NCBI GenBank assembly: GCA_017531795.1 | Contig: JAFXKH010000009.1 | Location: forward strand, 1 to 64,000 | DNA length: 64,000 nt | Direction of reading: 5' to 3' | Origin: Clostridia bacterium | GTDB taxonomy: Bacteria; Bacillota; Clostridia; Christensenellales; Pumilibacteraceae | Shown here: one piece after another, positions 8,614 to 16,952 of the stretch | Numbering within the stretch: the stretch's first letter is position 1 | Layout of the letters: each line of letters opens with the position of its first letter | The notes under the pieces: generated by a model | Database searches by the model: none | What the model saw: the letters and a program-made list of their open reading frames with translations, nothing else | Told to the model about the DNA's origin: nothing | Position numbers and translations under genes: made by a program

Positions 8614-9344
8614 ATACTTCCTTTCAGTATTTCCATATATTTATAATCGTTTTTATTCAAAGTTACGACGGAAACGGTAGCGTAACCTTTCTCTAACGCT
8701 TTTACGTCTGTGTTTTCGCTCATGCCTTCAAGATCTGGCAAACCTCCGATAAGAAGTCCGTTTTCGCCCACTTTTTCATAAGAATCCGTATATCTGTTTA
8801 TGGCAATTTCCGTCGCTTTCAAGCCTTTGGCTTTTTGCGGAGGATAATTTATATTAAGCGCAGTATACGGTGGCAAATTGATTGCCAAGAATCTTTCCAA
8901 ATTTTCACAAAGCAAGGCGGAAGCAAGTTCGTATCCTTCTGCAAAATTTCTGTCCGCATTACTTATCGCAATGGAAGGAATACGCAAATACGCTCCTTCA
9001 AGAGCCGCGCTGACAGTTCCGCTATAAATTACTTCACTGCCTAAATTTGAACCTTCGTTAATACCCGAAATAACCAAATCGGGCAGTCCGTCCTTCATAA
9101 AGTACAGTACTGCCAGTTTGACACAATCGGCAGGCGTTCCGTCTACCGAGATGTGAAGTTTATATTTTTCCGACGAAAGTCGGGTGTACGTTACGGGATT
9201 ATGCAAAGTAATACCGTGTCCCGTTGCTGAGCGTTGTGTGGACGGAGCAATAACGTACACCTCGTGTTCTTTCGATAATGCGTCGGCTATGGTCTTTATT
9301 CCTACGGAATTTATACCATCGTCATTTGTTATAAGAATCCTCAT
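8610..9344 (-). CDS. surE: 5'/3'-nucleotidase SurE
   Basis: A 244-residue metal-dependent phosphatase acting on nucleoside monophosphates and exopolyphosphate. The N-terminal TNDDGI carries the metal-binding aspartate pair, RSATGHGITL follows, and ISGINEGSNLG and YSGTVSAALEG complete the family signature. Its start overlaps the oadA stop by four bases and its stop overlaps the next gene, so it is part of a long read-through unit. Confidence 0.94.
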   Translation of the reverse strand: MRILITNDDGINSVGIKTIADALSKEHEVYVIAPSTQRSATGHGITLHNPVTYTRLSSEKYKLHISVDGTPADCVKLAVLYFMKDGLPDLVISGINEGSNLGSEVIYSGTVSAALEGAYLRIPSIAISNADRNFAEGYELASALLCENLERFLAINLPPYTALNINYPPQKAKGLKATEIAINRYTDSYEKVGENGLLIGGLPDLEGMSENTDVKALEKGYATVSVVTLNKNDYKYMEILKGSI

Positions 9345-10741
9345 ACGGGATGTACTTGATTCTTATCGTCAAAAATAGTCGTATCTACACCGTGTTTCTT
9401 TGCATAACGAGATTTGAAGAAAGGCATTGATACCTGAGGGAAAAGAGCGTAAGTGAGAACGTCTTCTTCCTGTTCATAATATTTTCCGAGTTCGTCACGC
9501 AATTTTTCAAGCTCGGGAGGAAGATCATGAGGACTATACTTGATAGGCTTTTCATCTCCGAGAATTTTCTTGATAATTGCAGGATCGGGATCTACGGGCA
9601 GTTTGCCGTATTCGCCTCTTGCAACGCCCTTAGTTTCTTTCGTAACCATCTTGTATCTCTCGCCCGTAATAACGTTGAGAACTGCCTGAGTACCAACGAT
9701 CTGGCTGGACGGAGTTACGAGAGGAGGATATCCAAGGTCTGCTCTTACTTTGGGAACTTCCTGAAGAACCTCTTCAAGTTTTTCACTCTTACCCTGCTCT
9801 TTAAGCTGATTGATAAGGTTGGAAAGCATACCACCGGGAACTTGATATATAAGGGCGTTAACGTCAACTTTAAGCACCTTATCACTAAGGAAACCGTCGC
9901 TCTTCAAGCGATCTGCTACGCTACGGAAATAAACGGTAAGTTCATTGAGTTTTTTAAGGTCAATACCCGTGTCGTAATCCGTACCCTGAAGGGTTGCAAC
10001 GAGAGATTCGGTAGCAGGCTGACTAGTTCCGTTTCCGAGAGGAGAAAGCGCGGTATCAACGATATCACAACCAGCCTCAATTGCTTTAAGGTTTGTCATA
10101 TCGCCCGTTCCTGCCGTATTATGCGTATGAAGATGCACGGGCATATCTACCTTTTCTTTAAGAGTGCTTACAAGACGGTACGCATCGTAAGGAAGAAGAA
10201 GGTTTGCCATATCCTTAATACAAAGAATATCCGCGCCCATTGCTTTAAGTTCTCTCGCAAGTTTTACGTAATATTCGTCGTCGTAGACGGGACCAGTAGT
10301 GTACGAAAGAGCCGCTTCTACCGTTCCACCCGCTTCCTTGGTTGCCTTAATTGCCGTTTCAAGATTATGAATATCATTAAGCGCGTCAAATATACGAAGA
10401 ACGTCAATACCGTTCTTTACGGTAAGTTCACAGAACTTCTTTACAACGTCGTCGCTGTAATGACGATAGCCGAGAAGGTTCTGTCCGCGAAGAAGCATTT
10501 GAAGTTTTGTATTGGGAACTGCTTTGCGAAGAGCGCGAAGTCTTTCCCACGGATCCTCGTTAAGGAATCTGATGCAAGAGTCAAAGGTTGCGCCACCCCA
10601 CGCTTCAAGAGCATAGTAGCCAATCTTATCAAGTTTATCCGCGATAGGCAACATTTCTTCCAGTTTCATTCTGGTTGCCGCCTGCGACTGATGCGCATCA
10701 CGGAGTATAGTTTCCATTATTTTAACAGGTTTTTTAGCCAT
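9341..10741 (-). CDS. oadA: pyruvate/oxaloacetate carboxyltransferase (OadA/PycB type), no biotin domain
   Basis: A 466-residue TIM-barrel carboxyltransferase that moves CO2 between oxaloacetate (or pyruvate) and biotin. METILRDAHQSQAATRM holds the substrate and metal-binding aspartate, CIKDMA the lysine expected to be carbamylated, and HLHTHNT the metal histidines. It ends at the length of the core subunit and lacks the fused biotinyl domain, which is a separate gene at 12054-12413. It is the last of five genes in the operon starting at 14136. With the beta and gamma subunits it would form a Na+-pumping oxaloacetate decarboxylase; with the operon's other carboxyltransferase it could instead make a transcarboxylase. 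Confidence 0.92.
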   Translation of the reverse strand: MAKKPVKIMETILRDAHQSQAATRMKLEEMLPIADKLDKIGYYALEAWGGATFDSCIRFLNEDPWERLRALRKAVPNTKLQMLLRGQNLLGYRHYSDDVVKKFCELTVKNGIDVLRIFDALNDIHNLETAIKATKEAGGTVEAALSYTTGPVYDDEYYVKLARELKAMGADILCIKDMANLLLPYDAYRLVSTLKEKVDMPVHLHTHNTAGTGDMTNLKAIEAGCDIVDTALSPLGNGTSQPATESLVATLQGTDYDTGIDLKKLNELTVYFRSVADRLKSDGFLSDKVLKVDVNALIYQVPGGMLSNLINQLKEQGKSEKLEEVLQEVPKVRADLGYPPLVTPSSQIVGTQAVLNVITGERYKMVTKETKGVARGEYGKLPVDPDPAIIKKILGDEKPIKYSPHDLPPELEKLRDELGKYYEQEEDVLTYALFPQVSMPFFKSRYAKKHGVDTTIFDDKNQVHPV

Positions 10742-10756
10742 TATTTACCTCCAATA

Positions 10757-12034
10757 TTAACCGCCGAACATTGCGATAAGAATACCTGCCGCAACCGCAG
10801 AACCAATAACGCCTGCTACGTTGGGGCCCATTGCGTGCATAAGCAAATAGTTGTCCGGCACTTCCTTTTGTCCTACCATCTGAGATACACGCGCTGCCAT
10901 AGGTACGGCAGAAACGCCTGCGCTTCCAATAAGAGGATTGATTTTTTCTTTAAGGAACAAGTTCATAAACTTAGCCATAAGCACGCCACCCGCAGTACCA
11001 ATTGCGAATGCGAAAAGACCAAGCCCTATGATAAAGAGAGTTATGGGGTTAAGGAATGTAGAACCACTTGCCTTGAAACCTACGCACACACCAAGCATAA
11101 TCGTGACTACGTTGATAAGTCCGTTGCTTGCGGTAGTTGCAAGTCTGTCGGTCACGAGACATTCCTTGAACAAGTTACCAAGCATAAGCATACCGAGAAG
11201 AGGAAGCGCCGAAGGAAGTAGTAATCCTACGAGGACCACTACGACGATAGGGAAAATAATCTTTTCCTTTCTCGATACCTTGCGAAGCTGATTCATTTTT
11301 ATCTTACGTTCTCTTTTGCTTGTGAACATCTTCATAATAGGAGGCTGTATTGCAGGTATAAGCGCCATATATGAGTATGCGGCGATCGCAATTGCTCCTA
11401 GGAATTCGTCCTGACCTAGCACAGTCGTAACGTATATAGCAGTAGGTCCGTCTGCGCCACCTATTATCGCGACTGATGCGGCAAGTTTTCCTAATTCTGA
11501 TGCTGTCTGAGGAGACATATCGTCAAAAATAGGAAATTGGAAAAGGAAATATCCCAAAAAAAGCGTAAGGAATATACCAAGTTGCGCGGCTGCGCCAAGG
11601 ATAAGACTCTTGGGATTTGCAATTAACGGACCGAAGTCTGTCATTGCGCCTATGCCAAGGAAAATTAACGGCGGGAATATTACCCACTCTACACCCTTTG
11701 ACAAATAATAGAGCAATCCACCTGTTTGAACATAAATTGTGTCGTAGCCAATAATTTCTCCAATCACGCTATGCGTACATTCTCCAACACATCCACAACT
11801 AAAGACTGCTTCAGTCATCGTTAATGGATGCTTGTACAATTCCGCATGTGCCCCAGGAATGTTAGCAAGCAACATACCAAAAGCAATAGGAACGAGAAGT
11901 AAAGGCTCGAATTTTCTTGCTATTGCCAGATAGAAAAGCACGAAAGATATTGCCAGCATAACGTAGTTTTCCCACGTTGACTGATACAGACCCGTGCTCT
12001 CCCACAGGTTTAGCATTATCGCTCCGAGTTCCAT
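10757..12034 (-). CDS. oadB: sodium ion-translocating decarboxylase, beta subunit
   Basis: A 425-residue polytopic membrane protein that decarboxylates carboxybiotin and couples this to Na+ export. About ten hydrophobic segments are visible; the conserved IIGGADGPTAIYVT stretch (middle of the protein) carries the aspartate of the ion path, and GFKASGSTFL and SAAGVSAVPMAAR-like segments fit the family. The start at 12034 has GGAGGG 9 bases upstream; a second ATG six codons in is also served by GGAG. It is the fourth gene of the operon, 15 bases before oadA. Confidence 0.93.
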   Translation of the reverse strand: MELGAIMLNLWESTGLYQSTWENYVMLAISFVLFYLAIARKFEPLLLVPIAFGMLLANIPGAHAELYKHPLTMTEAVFSCGCVGECTHSVIGEIIGYDTIYVQTGGLLYYLSKGVEWVIFPPLIFLGIGAMTDFGPLIANPKSLILGAAAQLGIFLTLFLGYFLFQFPIFDDMSPQTASELGKLAASVAIIGGADGPTAIYVTTVLGQDEFLGAIAIAAYSYMALIPAIQPPIMKMFTSKRERKIKMNQLRKVSRKEKIIFPIVVVVLVGLLLPSALPLLGMLMLGNLFKECLVTDRLATTASNGLINVVTIMLGVCVGFKASGSTFLNPITLFIIGLGLFAFAIGTAGGVLMAKFMNLFLKEKINPLIGSAGVSAVPMAARVSQMVGQKEVPDNYLLMHAMGPNVAGVIGSAVAAGILIAMFGG

Positions 12035-12053
12035 TAGTAAATGCCCTCCGAGA

Positions 12054-12413
12054 TTATTTTACGTATGCAAGAACCGCATCGGTTTCTACACTGTCACCTA
12101 CGTTGCAAACGTAAGAAATTACACCGTCCGCGCTTGCTACGATATCGTTTTCCATTTTCATAGCTTCAAGAACGACTACGGACTGACCTGCTTTTACGGT
12201 TGCGCCCTCAGCCACAACGAGTTTTCTTACAACGCCGGGCATAGGAGACTTTACAGGAGTTCCGCCTGCGGGAGCGGCTGCCTTGGGAGCGGCTACGGGA
12301 GCGGGAGCTGCCACGGGAGCAGCAACGGGGGTGGCTACGGGAGCTACGCCACCTACTTCTTCTACTTCTACACAATAAGACTTTCCGTTTACGGAAACGT
12401 TAAACTTACGCAT
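12054..12413 (-). CDS. biotin carboxyl carrier protein of the decarboxylase
   Basis: A 119-residue protein whose C-terminal ~70 residues are a biotinyl domain with the lysine in EAMKMEND. The N-terminal ~30 residues form a small lead domain joined by a flexible alanine/proline/valine-rich linker (residues ~25-50), as in the GcdC/MmdC and transcarboxylase 1.3S carriers. It is the only biotin acceptor in the operon and so would serve both carboxyltransferases. The linker is low-complexity and built from VAAP repeats. Confidence 0.93.
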   Translation of the reverse strand: MRKFNVSVNGKSYCVEVEEVGGVAPVATPVAAPVAAPAPVAAPKAAAPAGGTPVKSPMPGVVRKLVVAEGATVKAGQSVVVLEAMKMENDIVASADGVISYVCNVGDSVETDAVLAYVK

Positions 12414-12428
12414 TTATATAATCCTCCG

Positions 12429-12770
12429 TTAAATTTTTTTAATAGATCTGATGACAAAGGGTGGCGGAACTGCCTCCTCGTCTGCGCTTACATCATAGAA
12501 AGCAAGCAACGCCGCGGTAATAGCGGCAACCGTTTCTTCATCTTCTGCTGTAGCCGATACCGGTGAAGCTGTCGCTACGGGAGCGGTAGTTTTATTATTC
12601 GCGCTGTTATCCAAAGCCTTTTCAATAGCAACGATTACTTTTGAAATGCCCATAATAAGAACGATAAGCACAGCAAGGGCAAGGATAACGATAGCCAAAC
12701 CGATTAGGCACAAAAGAAGAATTTCACCAACGTTATAATAATAAGTGGGGTCTACTGCTGATAATACCAT
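12429..12770 (-). CDS. OadG-type gamma subunit of the sodium pump
   Basis: A 113-residue small membrane protein. One strong hydrophobic helix (residues ~12-42, NVGEILLLCLIGLAIVILAL) is followed by a flexible Ala/Thr-rich linker and the segment EETVAAITAALLAFY, a hallmark of the gamma/delta subunits that tether the carboxyltransferase to the beta subunit. Its position between the carboxyltransferase and the biotin carrier agrees. Sequence conservation in this family is low, so the call leans partly on context. Confidence 0.85.
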   Translation of the reverse strand: MVLSAVDPTYYYNVGEILLLCLIGLAIVILALAVLIVLIMGISKVIVAIEKALDNSANNKTTAPVATASPVSATAEDEETVAAITAALLAFYDVSADEEAVPPPFVIRSIKKI

Positions 12771-12774
12771 AATA

Positions 12775-14136
12775 TTACCTCTTTACAAGCGTGCGAAGAG
12801 CGGCTATAAGATATTGTCTTGAATGGTTGGGAATAAGCACTGTATCTACGTAACCTTTTTCTGCTACAACCATTGCCGAATTTTCATCTGCATATACTTT
12901 CGCAAATTTTTCTTCCGCTTTTGTTTGATCATTTGCTTTCGCAATTTCCTCTCCGTAAAGAAGACGCGCAGCAGAAGACGTTTCAAGTGGAGTCACACTT
13001 GCCACGTCCCACGACATCGTATAATCGTAAGAAGCCTTATTGGCAAGAATAGTGTACGCAGAACCAACCGCGCCACCGCAAATCAATGCAAGTTTGGGAA
13101 CGGCTACGTTACTGTAAGCGTAAATCATATCGCTTACGTTACGGATAAGACAACAGGTTTCCTGTTTTGCATCTACTACGATACCCGTACTGTTTACAAG
13201 GTTAATAACGGGAAGATCAAAATTAGAAGCAGTATTAAGGAAATCGGTAATCTTTGCGCTTCCCTTTGCGGTTATTTTACCATCCACGCCTATTACGGCA
13301 ACCGAAACCCCGTCGAGTTTAGCAAACGCAGTAAGCACTTCGGGAACGTAATCTGCGCGAAGTTCAACGGCGGAATTCACGTCAAATGCTTCTTTAAGAA
13401 CTGCTCTCACGTCAGAACTAGCGGAAAGTCCTTTACATACTCTGTTTGCATCGTCTTTGGGCATTGCATAAGCGTCATTCACTACTTCAAACACGTTGGA
13501 AAGAAGAGTTTTAAGTTCACCGTCGTTTGCTACCATATTAGTAACTACGCCGTCTTGAACATAATGCAATTTCGCATCACTATAATCCTTTCCGTCAGCC
13601 GAAGCCGAAATGAGAAGCGGACTTGCCGTCGCAATCTGTGACTTATCGTACGCAACGAACAAATCGGAAAGACCTGCAAGATAGGTAAGCATTCCGTAAT
13701 TTTTGCCCTTTACTACGGTAATTACGGGAATTCTTCCATAAGCCTTCGAATACGCATCAAGTATAAGTCCGTATCCGTTAAGCGCATCAACACCTTCGAG
13801 AACTCTTGCGCCGACCGTGTCAATAATTGCCACAAGCGGAAGTTCTGCATCAATTGCGCGATTAACGAGTCTTACGATCTTTTCTGCGCCTTTTTTGGAG
13901 ATACCGCCTCCGAACACTTCGGAATTGGTAGCAAAAAGAGCGACGTCGTTTTCATTTACGGATGCAAGTCCGCTGATTACGCCTTCGCCCTTCACTTCTC
14001 CGAGATCGTTTGCTCCGCCCATAAACGCATCAAACTCAACGAAAGAACCTGCATCGATAATTGCATCGATGGTTTTGCGAGTGTTTTTCGTTGCCGTTTC
14101 ATACGAGCTGAGCATACTCTTAAAATCGGAATTCAT
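12775..14136 (-). CDS. divergent acyl-CoA carboxyltransferase (MmdA/PccB-like)
   Basis: A 453-residue crotonase-fold carboxyltransferase related to methylmalonyl-CoA decarboxylase alpha and propionyl-CoA carboxylase beta, which are usually about 510 residues. FDAFMGG, KGEGVISGLA, SEVFGGGISKKGAEKIVRLV and GVDALNGYG align with the family. The two oxyanion and CoA-binding regions are unusual: the first glycine-rich motif reads TVGARVLEG, the usual GPCAGGAVYSPA is KNYGMLTYLAG, and the usual DVPGFLPG is NSTGIVVD. Either the substrate differs from methylmalonyl-CoA or the subunit is structural. It is the first gene of the operon, with GGAGGT and a sigma-A-type promoter upstream. Confidence 0.8.
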   Translation of the reverse strand: MNSDFKSMLSSYETATKNTRKTIDAIIDAGSFVEFDAFMGGANDLGEVKGEGVISGLASVNENDVALFATNSEVFGGGISKKGAEKIVRLVNRAIDAELPLVAIIDTVGARVLEGVDALNGYGLILDAYSKAYGRIPVITVVKGKNYGMLTYLAGLSDLFVAYDKSQIATASPLLISASADGKDYSDAKLHYVQDGVVTNMVANDGELKTLLSNVFEVVNDAYAMPKDDANRVCKGLSASSDVRAVLKEAFDVNSAVELRADYVPEVLTAFAKLDGVSVAVIGVDGKITAKGSAKITDFLNTASNFDLPVINLVNSTGIVVDAKQETCCLIRNVSDMIYAYSNVAVPKLALICGGAVGSAYTILANKASYDYTMSWDVASVTPLETSSAARLLYGEEIAKANDQTKAEEKFAKVYADENSAMVVAEKGYVDTVLIPNHSRQYLIAALRTLVKR

Positions 14137-14178
14137 TTATTGTATTACCTCCAGGTAAATATATTTTACAAATCCAAT

Positions 14179-14194
14179 AAGTAGAAATCTACTT
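14179..14194. promoter_or_regulatory. dyad in the leader of the decarboxylase operon
   Basis: AAGTAGA-AA-TCTACTT, two perfect 7-base arms round a 2-base centre. The centre is too short for a stable hairpin loop, so this looks more like a protein-binding site. It lies about 30 bases downstream of the predicted transcription start. No regulator gene is adjacent. Confidence 0.35.
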
Positions 14195-14230
14195 TAATTT
14201 TTGTCAGAAAGCCAATTTCCAACAGATAGA

Positions 14231-14259
14231 ATTATACACTAAAAAAAAATGAAAAACAA
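14231..14259 (-). promoter_or_regulatory. sigma-A-type promoter of the decarboxylase operon
   Basis: On the minus strand, TTGTTT (14259-14254), 17 bases and TATAAT (14236-14231). It leaves a leader of about 90 bases before the first start codon at 14136. Confidence 0.72.
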
Positions 14260-14330
14260 GCAATTAAAACGCCGTTTTCCATTATTTTTAATAATTTATT
14301 ATTTCTTATTATATTTCTTACGAATTATCA

Positions 14331-15047
14331 TTATACGTTTTTCAAATAATTAATCTCTTCCGCCGTAAGTTTTCTGAATGCTCCGCGGTTTATGCCACGC
14401 AGTCTGAGATCGCCGTATGCAACACGTTTGAGAAACTTAACGAATTTACCGATTGCTTCAAACATCTTTCTAACTTCTCTGTTCATACCTTCAGAAATTG
14501 CAATTTCCACAGACGACAATTTAGTCTTTTGATCGTAACGCAAAAGAGTTGCTCTACATTTTTTCGTAATCTTTCCGTCCACTTCAACGCCTGCGCGGAT
14601 TTTGTTCAAATCCGCTTCCGTAACTTCGCCTTCTATTTTTGCGGAATACACCTTTTCTATTTCGCTGCTGGGATGAGTAAGACGATTACATAAATTTCCG
14701 TCGGTAGTCAATATCAGCAAACCCTCGGTGTCATAATCAAGTCGTCCAACGGGAAAAAGTCTTGTATTCGGATAACTTTCCCGAACTATATCCATTACGG
14801 TTTTTCTGCCTCTGTCGTCGGAAACTGTCGTAACGCAACCTTTTGGTTTGTTCATAATCAAATAAACGTGTTTATGAATGGGGTTTACTTTTTTTCCATC
14901 CACTCTGACCGTATCCCCGACTTTAACGTCCGTAGACAAATCGGAAATGATTTTTCCGTTTACGGAAACGAGTCCGTCAATTACGAATTGTTCGCATTTT
15001 CTTCGGCTTGCAAGCCCACATTCAGCAAGATATCTGTTAATTCTCAT
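14331..15047 (-). CDS. rluB: 23S rRNA pseudouridine synthase RluB/RsuA family
   Basis: A 238-residue enzyme that isomerises a uridine in 23S rRNA. Residues 1-60 are an S4 RNA-binding domain (RINRYLAECGLASRRKCEQ) and the rest is the catalytic domain, with the essential aspartate in GRLDYDTEGLL. I start at the ATG at 15047 because family members begin with this S4 motif; an ATG five codons upstream is possible and neither has a clear ribosome-binding site. It follows a dacF-type gene, an order also seen in Bacilli. Confidence 0.92.
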   Translation of the reverse strand: MRINRYLAECGLASRRKCEQFVIDGLVSVNGKIISDLSTDVKVGDTVRVDGKKVNPIHKHVYLIMNKPKGCVTTVSDDRGRKTVMDIVRESYPNTRLFPVGRLDYDTEGLLILTTDGNLCNRLTHPSSEIEKVYSAKIEGEVTEADLNKIRAGVEVDGKITKKCRATLLRYDQKTKLSSVEIAISEGMNREVRKMFEAIGKFVKFLKRVAYGDLRLRGINRGAFRKLTAEEINYLKNV

Positions 15048-15097
15048 GCGAATATCATACAATAATTGTGAAAAAAATGCAAACGTTTAGGAGCATA

Positions 15098-15964
15098 TTA
15101 TTCATCGTTTACGCCAAGTTCTGCAAAAGCTTTGTTTATCAAGTCACAACTTTCCTCAAACATCGGCCCACATGAAAGTACAACGCATATTATTTCCACG
15201 TTTTTTCTTTGCGCCGAGGATACCAAACATCTTCCTGCCACTTTCGTATATCCCGTTTTAATACCGTTACCGCCGTCAAGCGTGGTCAGGATTTTATTTT
15301 TGTTCTTTATTATTCTGTTATATCCCCTGTCTGCGTAAGGACAGTCAACGTAATTCGTAGTAGAAACGATTTTTCTAAACGTTTCGTTTCTCATAGCATA
15401 CGCGGAAATAAGCGACATATCACGCGCAGTAGAATAATGGTTTTTCTCGTGCAAACCGTGAGGATTACAAAAATGCGAGTTTGTCGCGCCTGCATTTATC
15501 GCAACGATATTCATAAGTCGCGCAAAATTTTCCACACTTCCCGAAGTAAGACAGGCTAACGCAACGGCGCAATCATTTCCTGATTGAAGCATAAGCCCGT
15601 ATAAGAGATCAATAACTTTAAGTCTTTCGCCTTTTTCAAGATATATGGAACTACCTTCCACGCCTATTGCGCAGTCCGGCACGGAAACCGTTTTGAATAA
15701 ATCGTCAATGTTTTCTATTACAGTAATCGCCGTCAATATTTTCGTCGTACTCGCAATAGGCAATTTTTCATCCGCATTTTTCTCAAACAGCACTTTACCC
15801 GTATTTTTGTCGATCACTATCGCGCTTTTTGCCGTAGTCGAATAAGCCTCAGCAGTAAAAGAATTTTGCGCAAAAGAAACGCTCGTAGTAAAAACACAAA
15901 ATAACGAAAAAGTAATGAGAGATATAAAAATGATAAAAAATATTTTATTTTTTGACAATCGCAT
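15098..15964 (-). CDS. D-alanyl-D-alanine carboxypeptidase (penicillin-binding, S11)
   Basis: A 288-residue exported S11 peptidase that trims D-Ala from peptidoglycan stem peptides. An N-terminal hydrophobic segment (residues ~8-32) is the signal sequence. The three active-site motifs are S72-T-T-K75, SGN around residue 130 and KTG in GIKTGYT. It lacks the long C-terminal domain of PBP5, like the sporulation-linked DacB/DacF group. Its neighbours (ytfJ, scpAB, rluB) resemble the spore-cortex dacB neighbourhood of Bacillus, suggesting a role in spore peptidoglycan. Confidence 0.9.
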   Translation of the reverse strand: MRLSKNKIFFIIFISLITFSLFCVFTTSVSFAQNSFTAEAYSTTAKSAIVIDKNTGKVLFEKNADEKLPIASTTKILTAITVIENIDDLFKTVSVPDCAIGVEGSSIYLEKGERLKVIDLLYGLMLQSGNDCAVALACLTSGSVENFARLMNIVAINAGATNSHFCNPHGLHEKNHYSTARDMSLISAYAMRNETFRKIVSTTNYVDCPYADRGYNRIIKNKNKILTTLDGGNGIKTGYTKVAGRCLVSSAQRKNVEIICVVLSCGPMFEESCDLINKAFAELGVNDE

Positions 15965-16322
15965 CTTTTAACGTCTCCAAAGCCTCCGGAACGAGCGCCA
16001 AAATTTTTTCAAAAGCGCTCTTATCGCCAACGTTGATAATTTTATAATCTCCCTTTTTAATTACTAAAAAGCCAATCGGCGAAATACTTGCGCCCACTCC
16101 CGAACCGCCGGCAAATGGGATTCCGTCGTTAGCGGTATCTCCATATTCTCCACCGCCCGTCATAAATCCCATTATGACGCGACTTATTGGAATAATGGAT
16201 AAATCGCTATCAATCTTCATGGGTTTACCTATAACAGCATCTGCATCCACTATTGATCGGATTTTAGAAAACGCATTATCCATAACTCTTTCGACGGGTT
16301 TTTCTGCTTCATTTATTATCAA
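15945..16322 (-). CDS. ytfJ: GerW/YtfJ family sporulation protein
   Basis: A 125-residue protein of the YtfJ (GerW) family, needed for normal spore germination in Bacillus. The family core is visible: AVIGKPMKI, ISRVIMGFMTGGG, and the glycine-rich PFAGGSGVGASISPIGFLVI. No ATG lies near the expected N-terminus. I choose the TTG at 16322, which has GGAGG 9 bases upstream; another TTG two codons earlier is also possible. It overlaps the DUF2953 gene upstream and the carboxypeptidase downstream. Confidence 0.9.
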   Translation of the reverse strand: MIINEAEKPVERVMDNAFSKIRSIVDADAVIGKPMKIDSDLSIIPISRVIMGFMTGGGEYGDTANDGIPFAGGSGVGASISPIGFLVIKKGDYKIINVGDKSAFEKILALVPEALETLKDAIVKK

Positions 16323-16902
16323 GAACAACTTCCTCCTTCTTTCTGTTTATTTTTAATCGTCTTTTAAACGCTAAAACCAAACTCCATATTACGTTAATAA
16401 TCGTCAGACTTAGTATGCAATGAAAACGTAGGGATAATTCGTTATTGTCGTTATTCATTGAAAATCTTCCCTCGTTTACAAGGTTCTGACGAGATCGAAT
16501 AAAACCGCAAAAAGAATAAAAAAGCAATTTGACAGTTTGTAAAATCATAACTGAATAGAACGGATTTGATTTACCACCCACTTCGAAACTCATTTTTATA
16601 TACTTTACGTCTATCGCTTTTACCGTAGGGCTGGTCATCAAATAAGCAATAGATTCGGTATCCGCCATATTTGCAGAAAGCGTAAGACGTTTTAATTTAC
16701 CGTTAATTTTAAGCGTAAGCCGTCTTTTCAGTACGTCAAACGCTTTAATTGATACTATGACACGCATAATACTCAGCCCAAACAAACATATTTTCATAAA
16801 ATACTTATTGTTTTTCGGTTCACTTTCAATAATAACCGTTGTTTGTAAATCTGCCGAGACGAGAGTCAAAAACACTATTAGGATACGAAAAAATGCCAAC
16901 AC
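16309..16902 (-). CDS. DUF2953 domain protein
   Basis: A 197-residue membrane-associated protein of unknown function. A hydrophobic N-terminal segment is followed by a domain of alternating strands (KICLFGLSIMRVIVSIKAF, LTLKINGKLKRLTLSA) and a hydrophobic stretch near the C-terminus (LSLTIINVIWSLVLAF). DUF2953 genes sit beside ytfJ and scpB in many spore formers, and it overlaps ytfJ here, which is the main support. A sporulation role is inference. Confidence 0.7.
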   Translation of the reverse strand: MLAFFRILIVFLTLVSADLQTTVIIESEPKNNKYFMKICLFGLSIMRVIVSIKAFDVLKRRLTLKINGKLKRLTLSANMADTESIAYLMTSPTVKAIDVKYIKMSFEVGGKSNPFYSVMILQTVKLLFYSFCGFIRSRQNLVNEGRFSMNNDNNELSLRFHCILSLTIINVIWSLVLAFKRRLKINRKKEEVVLDNK

Positions 16903-16952
16903 AATCGTAGTATCGGCATTTTGTTAAGAATTATGTATTTATAAATTATGTA

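Noticed and set aside
9527..11221. A 564-codon open frame on the plus strand
   Set aside because: It is antisense to oadA and oadB, both clearly real. Its translation is rich in Cys, His and Arg with no family pattern, as expected from the complement of a biased gene.
12285..12350. A short tandem repeat
   Set aside because: The repeats are codons of the Ala/Pro-rich linker in the biotin carrier, a normal trait of that protein.
12823..13641. A 272-codon open frame on the plus strand
   Set aside because: Antisense to the carboxyltransferase gene; composition is unlike a protein.
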